A DNA stretch of 63,714 bases, taken from contig JAAHGS010000025.1 of assembly GCA_010692645.1 (NCBI GenBank), positions 1-63,714 on the forward strand, given 5' to 3'. Shown here piece by piece: positions 9,592 through 18,893 of this stretch. The notes below the pieces were generated by a model. The model saw only the letters and a program-made list of their open reading frames with translations. It made no database searches and was not told where the DNA came from. Made by a program: the position numbers and the translations under genes. How positions within the stretch are numbered: position 1 is the stretch's first letter; the number at the start of each line of letters is the position of its first letter. Source of the stretch: Symploca sp. SIO2E9 (GTDB taxonomy: Bacteria > Cyanobacteriota > Cyanobacteriia > Cyanobacteriales > Coleofasciculaceae).

Positions 9592-10560
9592 ATGAACTTG
9601 TCTTTAAACAATAATATTACGGCAGTTAAGCAATTCTTAAAAAATAAAGTTTACAAGCCTTATTTTCAGACTAATTATTACTTTAAAGCTAATTTACGCT
9701 CACCACAGAGTACACCTTTGGTTCCGCCTATAATTATTACTGGCATTTATCGCAGTGGTACAACACTTACAACTTCACTGGTTGAAAAGATTGGCGTGGA
9801 TATGGGACCGGAAAATCACAAGTGCAGGGGGTCTGGAGAACTAGGAAACCTAAATCCTGAGGGATTTCAGGAAAATTTCTTGATTAACGATTTAGGAAGA
9901 TACATCTTACACTTTGCTGGTGGATCTGGAGTCAGGCTTCCCAACGAGGTCAAAGTATGCAGTATAGACTTACATTCTCTGAGTGATGCTGACTTTGCTT
10001 ACTACTCAGAGGCAGAGTTGAATGATGATAGAATTGCTCCAAAAGTACGTCGTGAAGTCCTCAGACACTACGGTGTTTCTAGACTAAATCAATACTTTTG
10101 TGACTACTTTGATACGTCATGTTGGGGCTTCAAGGATGTTCACTGTGGTGTGTATATGCCTGTCTATCTTAAAATGTGGTCTGGCAGCAAATTCGTTTGT
10201 GTTGTCCGAGAACCATCATCTTTTCTTAAGTCTGCACTCAACCTCTCTGGAGGCGCTTCTATTAATACATGGGTAGACTACTACCATAGGGCAATCCAGT
10301 TTGAGGAAAATGCCCAGATTTACTGGGTAATATACGAATCTTTGCTAAATAGGGAGAAAGAAGTTATTCGCGGACTCATAGCTTTTATTAAGGGTCAGAA
10401 GCCTGAACAAGATGATGATATTGAACCGGTTATGAGTTTAATTAGTAAACGGAAAGTGAATCATAAAAATGAAAGTTATGGAGGAATAGAAAGGGCTTCA
10501 ATATTATACGAAAAATTGAAACAAAAAAGTGTGGAAAGTATGAAGCGTTATCTGAATTGA
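9592..10560 (+). CDS. Sulfotransferase family protein
   Basis: This is a 322-residue PAPS-dependent sulfotransferase-like protein. The 5'-phosphosulfate loop is IITGIYRSGTTLTTSLVEK. The 3'-phosphate site is probably FVCVVREPSSFLKSALNLSG. A clear Shine-Dalgarno (TAGGAG, about 12 bases upstream) supports the ATG at 9592. It is one of three sulfotransferase-type genes in the cluster, pointing to sulfate esters on the polysaccharide. The next reading frame overlaps its stop only if an unlikely TTG is used. Confidence 0.82.
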   Translation: MNLSLNNNITAVKQFLKNKVYKPYFQTNYYFKANLRSPQSTPLVPPIIITGIYRSGTTLTTSLVEKIGVDMGPENHKCRGSGELGNLNPEGFQENFLINDLGRYILHFAGGSGVRLPNEVKVCSIDLHSLSDADFAYYSEAELNDDRIAPKVRREVLRHYGVSRLNQYFCDYFDTSCWGFKDVHCGVYMPVYLKMWSGSKFVCVVREPSSFLKSALNLSGGASINTWVDYYHRAIQFEENAQIYWVIYESLLNREKEVIRGLIAFIKGQKPEQDDDIEPVMSLISKRKVNHKNESYGGIERASILYEKLKQKSVESMKRYLN

Positions 10561-10652
10561 GGCTGAATCTTACCGCATTCGCGCAATGTTTCCGTCACCG
10601 TTCCAAATGCGATTGCCCAGAACCCATTAGCTGCCCAGAGGTTACACACAAG

Positions 10653-12551
10653 ATGCTCGTTCCCAAAAAACTAACCCACTGGAGCGCAATTTTAGCCCTG
10701 CTAGGATTGACAGCTGGCTGTTTCCCTAGAGAGCAACCCCAAATTAGATCTCCCTCTCTGGCTATTCCTGGATTTGCAAACCAGAGCCAATCAGCTCAGC
10801 CTGAAAATGACTCGGATAAAGTCGCCAGAGAAAAACTCTTCCCCAACGATGTGGGATGGATTGACGTCAAAAGAGACTTTGGTGCTAAGGGTGATGGAAT
10901 AACTGATGATACCGAAGCAATTTTGCAGGCGATTAAGGCTCCCTATAAAGACTATACCCGACCTAAGGTGATGTATTTTCCCAAAGGTACTTACCTGATT
11001 AGCGATACACTTCAATTGACTGGAGGGCGTTATACCTGCTGTGTAACTTTCCAGGGACAGGGGAAAGACACTACGATCATCAAGCTCAAGAATAATGCTC
11101 CTGGCTTTGGGAATCCGGACAATCCCAAAGCTGTTATTCAGACAAGAAAGGGGAACGAAGCCTTTCGACATTACTTTAGGGGTCTCACAGTGCATACTGG
11201 TAGCAGTAATCTAGGTGCAATTGGTATCGATTATGTTTCTAATAATCGAGGCTCAATTAAAGATGTTGCTATAAAGTCTGGTGATGGAGAAGGAAAAGTT
11301 GGTCTGGCAATGACTAGAGAGTGGCCTGGTCCTAGTTTGATCAAAAATGTAGATATTGAAGGATTTGATTACGGGATTCAGATACGCCATCCTGAATATG
11401 GTCTTACCTTGGAACACATCACTCTGAGGAATCAAAAAGTTGCTGGCATTCTTAATCAGCAAAATACAATAGCAATCAGGGGTTTAAAGAGTAACAATTC
11501 TGTCCCGGTTATCCAGAATCGCCAGGGAGGGTTGGTGATTGTACTTGATGGCGATTTCCGAGGGGGTTCATCATCAGTGAGTGCGATCGATAGTAAAGCC
11601 TATCTTTATGCTAGAAATATAACTGCCAGTGGCTATCGATCAGCCATAAAGCATAAGGGTAATGTTGTGCAAGGTTCATCCCATGCCGAATATATTTCCC
11701 ATCAGGTCTATAGCCTGTTTGACAGCCCGAAGCATTCTTTGCAGCTTCCGATAGAGGAGACACCAAGCTTTCATGAAAATGAATTGAACAATTGGGCAAA
11801 TGTCAGAGATTACCCTTCTATCCAGGCTGCCATGGATTCAGGCAAGTCAACCATTTACTTCCCAAGAGGTAACTATAAGGTCAGCGGCATCATAAATGTC
11901 CCAGCTACGGTCAGAAAAATTGTCGGCTTTGAGTCCTTTATAAATTTAAATAAGGATTTAAAGGCTATCTTCCAGATTCAAGAGGATAGTGAACATCCTC
12001 TGATTATAGAGGGTCTGCTTTTTTCTAGCGTCATAGTAGAACATATGTCTTCCCGGTCACTGGCAATCAAACACTGTGCAGGACCAAAGATTCATAATTC
12101 TCAGGGAGTAGGTAAATTATTTCTCGAAGACGTGCAGATTAACTTGTACTTAGATTATCCGCAGGATGTTTGGGCACGACAGCTAAATTCTGAGGTAATT
12201 CGTAAAGTAACAAATAAGGGAGGAAATCTCTGGATATTGGGTATAAAAACAGAAAAGAAAGGAACAGTCATCGAAACAACTAGTGGCGGTAGAACAGAAT
12301 TGTTGGGAACCCTGATTTACCCCTTTCAGAAATTTAATGAAGAAGATAAGAAAGAGGCAGCTTTTATTAACAATGAATCTAACCAATCTCTCATTTATTC
12401 AGTGAGCGCCTATGGAGCTAATCGAAATTATCGAATTCAGGTTAAGGAGATACGGAATGGTGAAACAAAGTTATTCTTTACCAAGGATATGCCTAGTCGC
12501 GCCATGCCATTATTTGTAGGTTACGAAGCAGTACATCGAGACAAAAATTAG
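10653..12551 (+). CDS. Secreted lipoprotein with pectate-lyase-type right-handed beta-helix
   Basis: The frame is open from TTG 10557, but ATG 10653 is the better start because it begins a lipoprotein signal peptide (MLVPKKLTHWSAILALL) with lipobox LTAGC. The mature protein opens with VKRDFGAKGDGITDDTEAI, the classic Pectate_lyase_3 / GH55 N-cap, followed by beta-helix sequence. A second N-cap-like stretch (YPSIQAAMDSGKSTIYFPRGNYKVSG, about residue 390) suggests two tandem helices, as in GH55-like proteins. It may act on or scaffold the exported polysaccharide at the cell envelope. Catalytic residues cannot be assigned. Confidence 0.8.
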   Translation: MLVPKKLTHWSAILALLGLTAGCFPREQPQIRSPSLAIPGFANQSQSAQPENDSDKVAREKLFPNDVGWIDVKRDFGAKGDGITDDTEAILQAIKAPYKDYTRPKVMYFPKGTYLISDTLQLTGGRYTCCVTFQGQGKDTTIIKLKNNAPGFGNPDNPKAVIQTRKGNEAFRHYFRGLTVHTGSSNLGAIGIDYVSNNRGSIKDVAIKSGDGEGKVGLAMTREWPGPSLIKNVDIEGFDYGIQIRHPEYGLTLEHITLRNQKVAGILNQQNTIAIRGLKSNNSVPVIQNRQGGLVIVLDGDFRGGSSSVSAIDSKAYLYARNITASGYRSAIKHKGNVVQGSSHAEYISHQVYSLFDSPKHSLQLPIEETPSFHENELNNWANVRDYPSIQAAMDSGKSTIYFPRGNYKVSGIINVPATVRKIVGFESFINLNKDLKAIFQIQEDSEHPLIIEGLLFSSVIVEHMSSRSLAIKHCAGPKIHNSQGVGKLFLEDVQINLYLDYPQDVWARQLNSEVIRKVTNKGGNLWILGIKTEKKGTVIETTSGGRTELLGTLIYPFQKFNEEDKKEAAFINNESNQSLIYSVSAYGANRNYRIQVKEIRNGETKLFFTKDMPSRAMPLFVGYEAVHRDKN

Positions 12552-12564
12552 TGGTTCTTCACAA

Positions 12565-13854
12565 ATGGGGTTAAACACTTTTTCACTAATATCCACTAAA
12601 AATGAAACTTATTTTCATGATTGTGAGAAATCAAACAGCGATCGCAGGATTATGCTGTTTGAACTTTCTGTTGGGGGGCACTACCCAATTTATATCATGC
12701 ATTTAGTTAGATATTGGCATGAACAAGAACTACCAGGTCGCTTAGATATTGTCGTATCCCCAAAGTTTATACAGCAACACTCTGCCGTTGTAGACCTGGC
12801 GTCGGTCAGCGACAAGTCAAATATTAACTTTATAGCAATTACTCCAGAGGAAGAAGCAAGCATTAGCTCAAGAATACCTCTAATTAGTCGAGTTTTTCGC
12901 AAGTTCCAGGAATGGCATCTACTTTGTAAATATGCTAAATTCCTGAAGGCTACTCAGTGTTTGATCATGTTCTTTGATATTTATCAAATACCGCTAGCTT
13001 TAGGGACCAAGTTTCCCTGTTCATTGTCTGGTATCTATTTTCGACCTTCATTTCATTACGGTAATTTCGCTAACCACCCATCTTCTGAGAAAGAGAGATT
13101 ACAAAAATGGTGGGAGAAGTTTCTTCTATCTGTTGTGTTACATCATCCACAGCTCAGAACCTTGTTTTGCCTTGACCCTTTTGTAGTCGAACATATTAAT
13201 AAACTTTCTAGTAAGACAAAAGCAGTACATTTACCAGATCCGGTGCAAATTTCCGATAATCCTGAGTTTCAATTGGAGAAGTTCAGAGAAAATTTGGGCA
13301 TTCAGCCCGGTAGACAGGTATTTCTTTTATTTGGGACATTAACTAAGCGGAAGGGACTCCACCGGCTGTTAGAGGCTATCCCTTTGCTATCGGCTACTCT
13401 TAGCGATAAATTCTGTCTGTTATTAGTGGGAAAACAACCCTCAGACCAAGCTGCAATCAAGTCTCAAATAGCGGAAATTATGCAGTCTCAACCTGTGCAA
13501 ATCATCAGTCATTATGAATTTGTTCCTGAACAGGATGTTTATTCTTATTTTCAAGTAGCAGATGTTGTATTAGCCATACACCAACGGCATGTTGGCATGA
13601 GCGGAACCTTAGTATTAGCTGCTGCTGCCCAGAAACCAGTTCTTAGCTCAAACTATGGTTTGATAGGAGAGATTGTTCAACATCACAGTCTTGGTTTGAC
13701 GGTTGATTCAACTTTACACAGCGAAATTGCTAAGGGATTAACTCAGTTTCTTCTTAACTCTCCAGCACAATTTTGTAATTCTAGTAAAATGAAGCTTTTT
13801 TCAGAACATAACTCCGCTGAAAAATTTGCGAGTATCATATTTCGCTATGTGTGA
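12565..13854 (+). CDS. Glycosyltransferase, GT4-like
   Basis: The protein has 429 residues. The N-terminal domain has LFELSVGGHYPIYIMHLVR near the donor-side loop. The C-terminal domain shows VFLLFGTLTKRKGLHRLLEAIPLL, LLLVGKQPSD and VADVVLAIHQRHVGMSGTLVLAAAAQKPVL. The usual E-x7-E is not obvious, since the motif reads GMSGTLVLAAAAQ, so it is a divergent member. It follows the beta-helix lipoprotein by 13 bases and is probably cotranscribed with it. Confidence 0.72.
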   Translation: MGLNTFSLISTKNETYFHDCEKSNSDRRIMLFELSVGGHYPIYIMHLVRYWHEQELPGRLDIVVSPKFIQQHSAVVDLASVSDKSNINFIAITPEEEASISSRIPLISRVFRKFQEWHLLCKYAKFLKATQCLIMFFDIYQIPLALGTKFPCSLSGIYFRPSFHYGNFANHPSSEKERLQKWWEKFLLSVVLHHPQLRTLFCLDPFVVEHINKLSSKTKAVHLPDPVQISDNPEFQLEKFRENLGIQPGRQVFLLFGTLTKRKGLHRLLEAIPLLSATLSDKFCLLLVGKQPSDQAAIKSQIAEIMQSQPVQIISHYEFVPEQDVYSYFQVADVVLAIHQRHVGMSGTLVLAAAAQKPVLSSNYGLIGEIVQHHSLGLTVDSTLHSEIAKGLTQFLLNSPAQFCNSSKMKLFSEHNSAEKFASIIFRYV

Positions 13855-13998
13855 ATCAGTGATTCTCAATCAATCACAATTATTTTCGATCATTATGCTT
13901 ATATTTAGCCAATATTGCCCTGAAGCAGCTGTAGATTTTGGCTTTCATATTACCATTCCTCGCTCTTTTTCTGTGGGTACAGTTCAGGAGGTAATTGT

Positions 13999-14901
13999 AT
14001 GAAAATGCCAAATTTCTTGATCATCGGTGCTCCCAAAGCTGGAACATCCACAATTTATGATTATCTCAATCAACATCCACAAATCTATATGAGCCCCGAA
14101 AAGGAGCCAATGTTTTTTGCCTTCAAAGGCGAGAAGATGAGCTTTTGTGGACCTGGAGATGATCAGGATGTGAACTACTATGCAGTTACTGATATTGAAA
14201 CTTATTGCAATCTCTTCAAAGGCGTCTCAAACGAAATTGCTATTGGTGAAGCATCTACCACGTACCTCTATAGTCAGAGGGCTCCTGGGCGTATACATCA
14301 CCATCTACCTAATGCAAAGCTGATTGCTATTCTTCGCAATCCAGTTGATAGGGCATACTCAAACTTTTTACATTTTGTTCGAGATTGTCGTGAACCCTTG
14401 ACTGATTTTACTCAAGCACTTGAACAAGAAGAAATTCGCATCCATAACAACTGGGGCTATTTCTGGCACTATCGGCATCAGGGATTTTACTATGGTCAGT
14501 TGAAGCGCTATTTCAACACATTTGATCAGGGTCAGATTAAGGTCTATCTCTACGAAGACTTTACCGCCAATCCTCTTAGCTTACTACAGGACATTTTCCA
14601 ATTTCTCGGTATAGATGAGACGTTTGTCCCGGATATGTCAATCAGGCTTAACGTATCTGGGATTCCCAAAAACAAAGCTTTGAATAATTTTCTAAGAGAA
14701 CCCAACCCCATCAAGGATGCGATTAAGCTGTTTCTACCAGACAGGTTAGGTCCTCGCCTGAAAGCTCATCTTCACAGGCGCAACCTTGCCAAGCCAGAGC
14801 TTTCACCTGAGGTACGTGCGGAAGTTCTCCAGGTATACCGCGAAGATCTTCTAAAGCTCCAAGACCTGATCGAACGGGACCTCTCAAAATGGCTGGAGTG
14901 A
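13999..14901 (+). CDS. Sulfotransferase (heparan-sulfate-type domain)
   Basis: This 300-residue protein has the 5'-PSB motif FLIIGAPKAGTSTIYDYLNQ and the 3'-phosphate motif LIAILRNPVDRAYSNF, both textbook for the Sulfotransfer_1 family. HPQIYMSPEKEPMFF follows the first motif as expected. A near-perfect Shine-Dalgarno (CAGGAGGT at 13985-13992) fixes the ATG at 13999. Length is full for the family. It should transfer sulfate from PAPS to a hydroxyl of the polysaccharide or its precursor. Confidence 0.88.
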   Translation: MKMPNFLIIGAPKAGTSTIYDYLNQHPQIYMSPEKEPMFFAFKGEKMSFCGPGDDQDVNYYAVTDIETYCNLFKGVSNEIAIGEASTTYLYSQRAPGRIHHHLPNAKLIAILRNPVDRAYSNFLHFVRDCREPLTDFTQALEQEEIRIHNNWGYFWHYRHQGFYYGQLKRYFNTFDQGQIKVYLYEDFTANPLSLLQDIFQFLGIDETFVPDMSIRLNVSGIPKNKALNNFLREPNPIKDAIKLFLPDRLGPRLKAHLHRRNLAKPELSPEVRAEVLQVYREDLLKLQDLIERDLSKWLE

Positions 14902-14959
14902 GAGAAAGAGCAAAAGTGTTACATGACTTGCCCTATTTCTATTTTAGAGGTGAAATGAG

Positions 14960-16114
14960 GTGAATAGTATCGATAATCCCCGCATTGCTTGGCTCTTACC
15001 AGTAGCATGGTTCTATTGGCAGCCAGTTCTGAGTGAGTTCACGCGACCATTTCCACAAACAACTGTATTTACTGGGCTTTTTCCTGGATTTGCTCGAGGA
15101 TTTGAGAACGCACTCACAGTTAAAGTTGTTGGACAGTTCAAGGTTATAGAAATCAATCGCGAGGAAACGAGTTACGGTTCTAACTTCACGTATTTATCTC
15201 CAAGCATTGTTGGTCAATTACTACGGTTTAAGCCTAACCTAATCTTCTCTAGTTCTTTTGGTATCTGGACTATCTTTGCCCTACTTTTAAAACCTCTAGG
15301 TAAGTGGCGAATTGTAATCGCTTATGAGGGAAGCTCGCCTGGTGTAGATTATCGAAATTCATTCGTTCGCTTATTTCTTCGGCGGGCAATGGTTCGAGCA
15401 GCAGATGCCTACATTACAAACAGCCAAGGGGGAAAAGCTTATCTTACAGAGATTCTCAAAGCTCAAGAAAGCCGCGTTTTCGTTAAGCCCTATGAAATAC
15501 CGGATTCAAGGAGTTTGTTGAAACACCTTAAAGATGAAGATTCTGAATTGACCGATTTCCAGTTACGGCGACCAATTTTTCTCTTTGTTGGGCATCTAAT
15601 TCCAAGGAAGGGTATCCATCTCCTTCTGGAAGCATGTGTCATCCTACAACAGCAAGGGTATTGTCACTATTCATTATTAATAGTGGGCGATGGACCTCAA
15701 CGGGAGGAACTTGAAGTCTTTAGTCAGAACCATAATTTGGGGGACTGCGTGAGATGGGCTGGACGGGTAGATTATGACTGTATCAGCGCTTATTTTCGCA
15801 GGGCTGATGTTTTTGTGTTTCCTACCTTAGAGGATACCTGGGGTGTAGTAGCACTTGAAGCTATGCTGTTTGGAAAACCAGTACTTTGCTCGACAGGGGC
15901 AGGGACAGCCGAAATGGTGGTTGATGGAGAAAATGGCTATGTATTTGCTCCCGATCAACCTGACAAGTTAGCTGAACTAATGAGAAGATTTATAGATCAA
16001 CCTAAACTCATTGAGGTAATGGGTGAGAAATCTAAGCAGATCATGTCTCAGAATACTCCAGAAGCAGCCTCCAAATGTCTGGTTGAGGTTACGAAATTGG
16101 TTCTCAATAAGTAA
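14960..16114 (+). CDS. GT4-family glycosyltransferase
   Basis: The protein has 384 residues and starts with GTG 14960. The C-terminal GT-B domain is canonical: PIFLFVGHLIPRKGIHLLLEA, LLIVGDGPQREELE, VRWAGRVDYDCISAYFRRADVFVFPT and then EDTWGVVALEAMLFGKPVLCS, containing the E-x7-E of retaining GT4 enzymes. It lies 58 bases after a sulfotransferase. It is likely a retaining transferase working on the lipid-linked repeat unit. Confidence 0.85.
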   Translation: MNSIDNPRIAWLLPVAWFYWQPVLSEFTRPFPQTTVFTGLFPGFARGFENALTVKVVGQFKVIEINREETSYGSNFTYLSPSIVGQLLRFKPNLIFSSSFGIWTIFALLLKPLGKWRIVIAYEGSSPGVDYRNSFVRLFLRRAMVRAADAYITNSQGGKAYLTEILKAQESRVFVKPYEIPDSRSLLKHLKDEDSELTDFQLRRPIFLFVGHLIPRKGIHLLLEACVILQQQGYCHYSLLIVGDGPQREELEVFSQNHNLGDCVRWAGRVDYDCISAYFRRADVFVFPTLEDTWGVVALEAMLFGKPVLCSTGAGTAEMVVDGENGYVFAPDQPDKLAELMRRFIDQPKLIEVMGEKSKQIMSQNTPEAASKCLVEVTKLVLNK

Positions 16115-16204
16115 GAAAGTGATTTTCAAAACCCTTTTAGACTTAGTTGAGAATTTTCTTTATTGGAACCTAGAGCTAAGTACAGAGTTTAACTGGAGAA
16201 ATTG

Positions 16205-17326
16205 ATGACCATTAAAAAAGTTGCGATACTTACTCATGACATGCAAGGTGGTGCATTTACTAACCTGTGTACAGTTCTGGCAAGAGGCTTCCAAGAGTTA
16301 GGAGTCAATTGTGACTTGGTTATTTTACATGCAAGTAACGAGGAGAAAGCTAAATATCCGGATATCAATTTAGTCACATTGAATACTCGACGTACAGCTT
16401 TTTCCTTAATGCCAACTGTGCATTATATACGAAAATACAAACCTGATGTTATTTTGCCGATGCCTTGGTACTTCAATATCGTTGCCATCTGGGCACGGTA
16501 TTTGTCCCGTACTAATACTAAAATAATAATTGGAGAACATAACATTATTAGCTTAGAAGCCGGGATAGAGCATAAAGATAAGCTCCGATTAAGATATTTG
16601 CCAATCTTGATGCGTTACACCTATCCATCTGGTGATGGTTTAGTTGGTGTTTCTCAGGATACTATCACTGATTTACTGGAGGAAATCAAAGTTCCAGACT
16701 GTATACCGATGAGAGTTATTTTGAACCCAATTGATATAGACCGAATACAGCAATTAGCAAGAGAGCCTATAGAGCACCCATGGTTTCAAAATAAGGGTAC
16801 TCCAGTCATCATGACGGTAGCTCGCCTAGCGAAACAGAAGCAGCTTGATGTATTAATTCGTGCTTTTGCTAATGTGGTAAGTATTTTGCCTGCCAAGCTT
16901 TTGATTTTGGGTGAAGGCCCTTTGAGGCCTGAACTGGAAAGTTTATGTAGAGAGCTTCAGGTTGAGGAGCATGTAGCGATGCCTGGATATGACCATAACC
17001 CATACAGGTTTATGTCTGCCTGCGATGCATTTGTTTTAGCTTCAGCATGGGAAGGATGTCCAATTGCCCTGCAGGAAGCTCTGGCATGCGGTGCTGCCGC
17101 AATTGTGACTAATGCTCCGGGGGGCTCAAAGGATGTTGTCGGGAATGGAAAATTCGGAATTGTCGTGCCTACCAATGACACTGACGTTCTTTCTAAGGCA
17201 ATTATTCAAGTTCTTACTGACCACAACTTGAAGAAGCACTATCGAGAGCAGGCAAGCAAAAGGTCACAGGATTTTCAGTATCAGAGAATTAGCAGAGAGT
17301 ACTTAGACTTCTGCAATTCAGTCTAG
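16205..17326 (+). CDS. GT4-family glycosyltransferase
   Basis: The likely start is ATG 16205 rather than the preceding TTG, with GGAG eleven bases upstream; the product has 373 residues. The N-terminus has the acceptor-side loop THDMQGGAFTNLCTVLARGF. The C-terminal domain has VIMTVARLAKQKQLDVLIRAF, LLILGEGPLRPELESL, VAMPGYDHNPYRFMSACDAFVLAS and WEGCPIALQEALACGAAAIVT, all standard GT4 features. It resembles N-acetylgalactosamine/glucosyltransferase-type members, but the substrate is not assignable. Confidence 0.86.
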   Translation: MTIKKVAILTHDMQGGAFTNLCTVLARGFQELGVNCDLVILHASNEEKAKYPDINLVTLNTRRTAFSLMPTVHYIRKYKPDVILPMPWYFNIVAIWARYLSRTNTKIIIGEHNIISLEAGIEHKDKLRLRYLPILMRYTYPSGDGLVGVSQDTITDLLEEIKVPDCIPMRVILNPIDIDRIQQLAREPIEHPWFQNKGTPVIMTVARLAKQKQLDVLIRAFANVVSILPAKLLILGEGPLRPELESLCRELQVEEHVAMPGYDHNPYRFMSACDAFVLASAWEGCPIALQEALACGAAAIVTNAPGGSKDVVGNGKFGIVVPTNDTDVLSKAIIQVLTDHNLKKHYREQASKRSQDFQYQRISREYLDFCNSV

Positions 17327-17567
17327 TTAATGATGATATCGGGTTGATTTTCCTGGAATTAGTATTGGTTTTATCGACAATTTATGCAGAGAATATTTGA
17401 TATTTTTCTTTAAAAAAATGGGTAAGTATGATGACTTTAGATTTCAAATTGAGGTTTGAGCTTTATTTAATGGCTTCATATTATCAACTGAAGCGACGAG
17501 GTTCTTTCAGTTGAAACGGCTAGAAAACCTTGAATATATTGAATCGGACCAAGGATATACTTCACGT

Positions 17568-18809
17568 ATGAAAGTATTGCTGTCTGCATATGCCTGTGAA
17601 GCAGGTAGGGGTTCCGAGCCTGGTGTCGGCTGGCACACAGCGCGGGAACTTGCCAAGTATCATGAAGTTTGGGTTCTGACTCGACCAGATGATGGTCGCC
17701 CTGCTATTGAAGCAGAGCTAGCACGCAACCCAGAACCAAATTTGCATTTTGTCTACTTTACCCTGCCCTTATGGGGAGGTTTTTGGCAGTTGGGTTCAGT
17801 GGCGTTTGTACTGCACTACTACCTTTGGCAGGTTCAGGCTTATTTCGTGGCTCGTCAGTTACACCGCGAAATTCGCTTTGACCTGGCACATCACGTAACC
17901 TTCGTGAGGTACTCAACCCCTAGCTTTATTTCACTGCTGCCTATACCCTTCATTTGGGGTCCTGTTGGTGGTGGGGAATCAGCACCACCAACCTTTTGGC
18001 AAGACTTTAGCTTCAAAGCTAAGATATACGAAATTATGCGCACCTTAGCTCATAAAGTGGGAGAGCAAGATCCGTTTGCACGTCTCACGGCTCGGCGCAG
18101 TACTATCACCCGTGTAACCACTGAAGACACGGCAGAGCGAGTCCGCAAAATGGGTGCAAGCAATGTGCAGGTACTTTCGCAGTTAGGTTTATCCAAAAAA
18201 GAGATCGGGCATCTGGCACGATACACACTACCCTCTAGTTCTCAAGTGAGGCTCATTAGCATTGGTCGGCTTTTGCACTGGAAGGGTTTTCATCTAGGAT
18301 TGTCAGCTTTTGCTCAGGCAGGTTTAGCCGATGCCGAGTACTGGGTTATAGGGGATGGACCTGAGCGGGAACGACTTCAGAGCCTAGTTGAAGAACTGGG
18401 AATTGCACACCAGATTATGTTCTGGGGCGAGCTATCACGAGATGAGACCCTCCAGAAGTTAGGAGAGTGCCATGTACTAGTTCATCCCAGCCTGCATGAT
18501 TCTGGAGGATTGGTTTGCCTAGAGGCAATGGCAGCTGGTCACCCAGTGATTTGCTTGGATTTAGGAGGACCAGCGATTCAAGTAACGCCAGAAACTGGCT
18601 TTAAGATTCCTGCCCATAATCCTGCGCAGACTGTAAGTGATTTAGCTGATGCCATGATTTGCCTAGCCCATGACCCGAAGTTACGCATCCGCATGGGACA
18701 GGCAGGACAAAATATGGTGGAAGAGAAATATAACTGGGAAACCAAAGGTCAGCACTTAGCAAAGTTCTATGAAAAGATTTTCTTGCCCGGCTGTGAGTAC
18801 CCAAACTGA
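17568..18809 (+). CDS. GT4-family glycosyltransferase
   Basis: The frame is open from TTG 17511, but ATG 17568 begins the conserved MKVLLSAYACEAGRGSEPGVGW, so it is the better start (413 residues). The C-terminal domain has VRLISIGRLLHWKGFHLGLSAF, YWVIGDGPERERLQSL, ELSRDETLQKLGECHVLVHPSLHDSGG and CLEAMAAGHPVICLDLGGP. A 240-base gap before it shows no other gene and could hold an internal promoter. It is one of at least seven glycosyltransferases on this strand. Confidence 0.87.
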   Translation: MKVLLSAYACEAGRGSEPGVGWHTARELAKYHEVWVLTRPDDGRPAIEAELARNPEPNLHFVYFTLPLWGGFWQLGSVAFVLHYYLWQVQAYFVARQLHREIRFDLAHHVTFVRYSTPSFISLLPIPFIWGPVGGGESAPPTFWQDFSFKAKIYEIMRTLAHKVGEQDPFARLTARRSTITRVTTEDTAERVRKMGASNVQVLSQLGLSKKEIGHLARYTLPSSSQVRLISIGRLLHWKGFHLGLSAFAQAGLADAEYWVIGDGPERERLQSLVEELGIAHQIMFWGELSRDETLQKLGECHVLVHPSLHDSGGLVCLEAMAAGHPVICLDLGGPAIQVTPETGFKIPAHNPAQTVSDLADAMICLAHDPKLRIRMGQAGQNMVEEKYNWETKGQHLAKFYEKIFLPGCEYPN

Positions 18810-18893
18810 AACCTTTGGATACTTCTCTAGGTCATATCTAACTGGGTAAGAGCAAAATTCCTCGATTTTAGTACAGATTGAGTTTATACCAAG

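Noticed and set aside
10557-10652. TTG start 32 codons upstream for the beta-helix lipoprotein
   Set aside because: It would bury the lipoprotein signal peptide that begins at ATG 10653.
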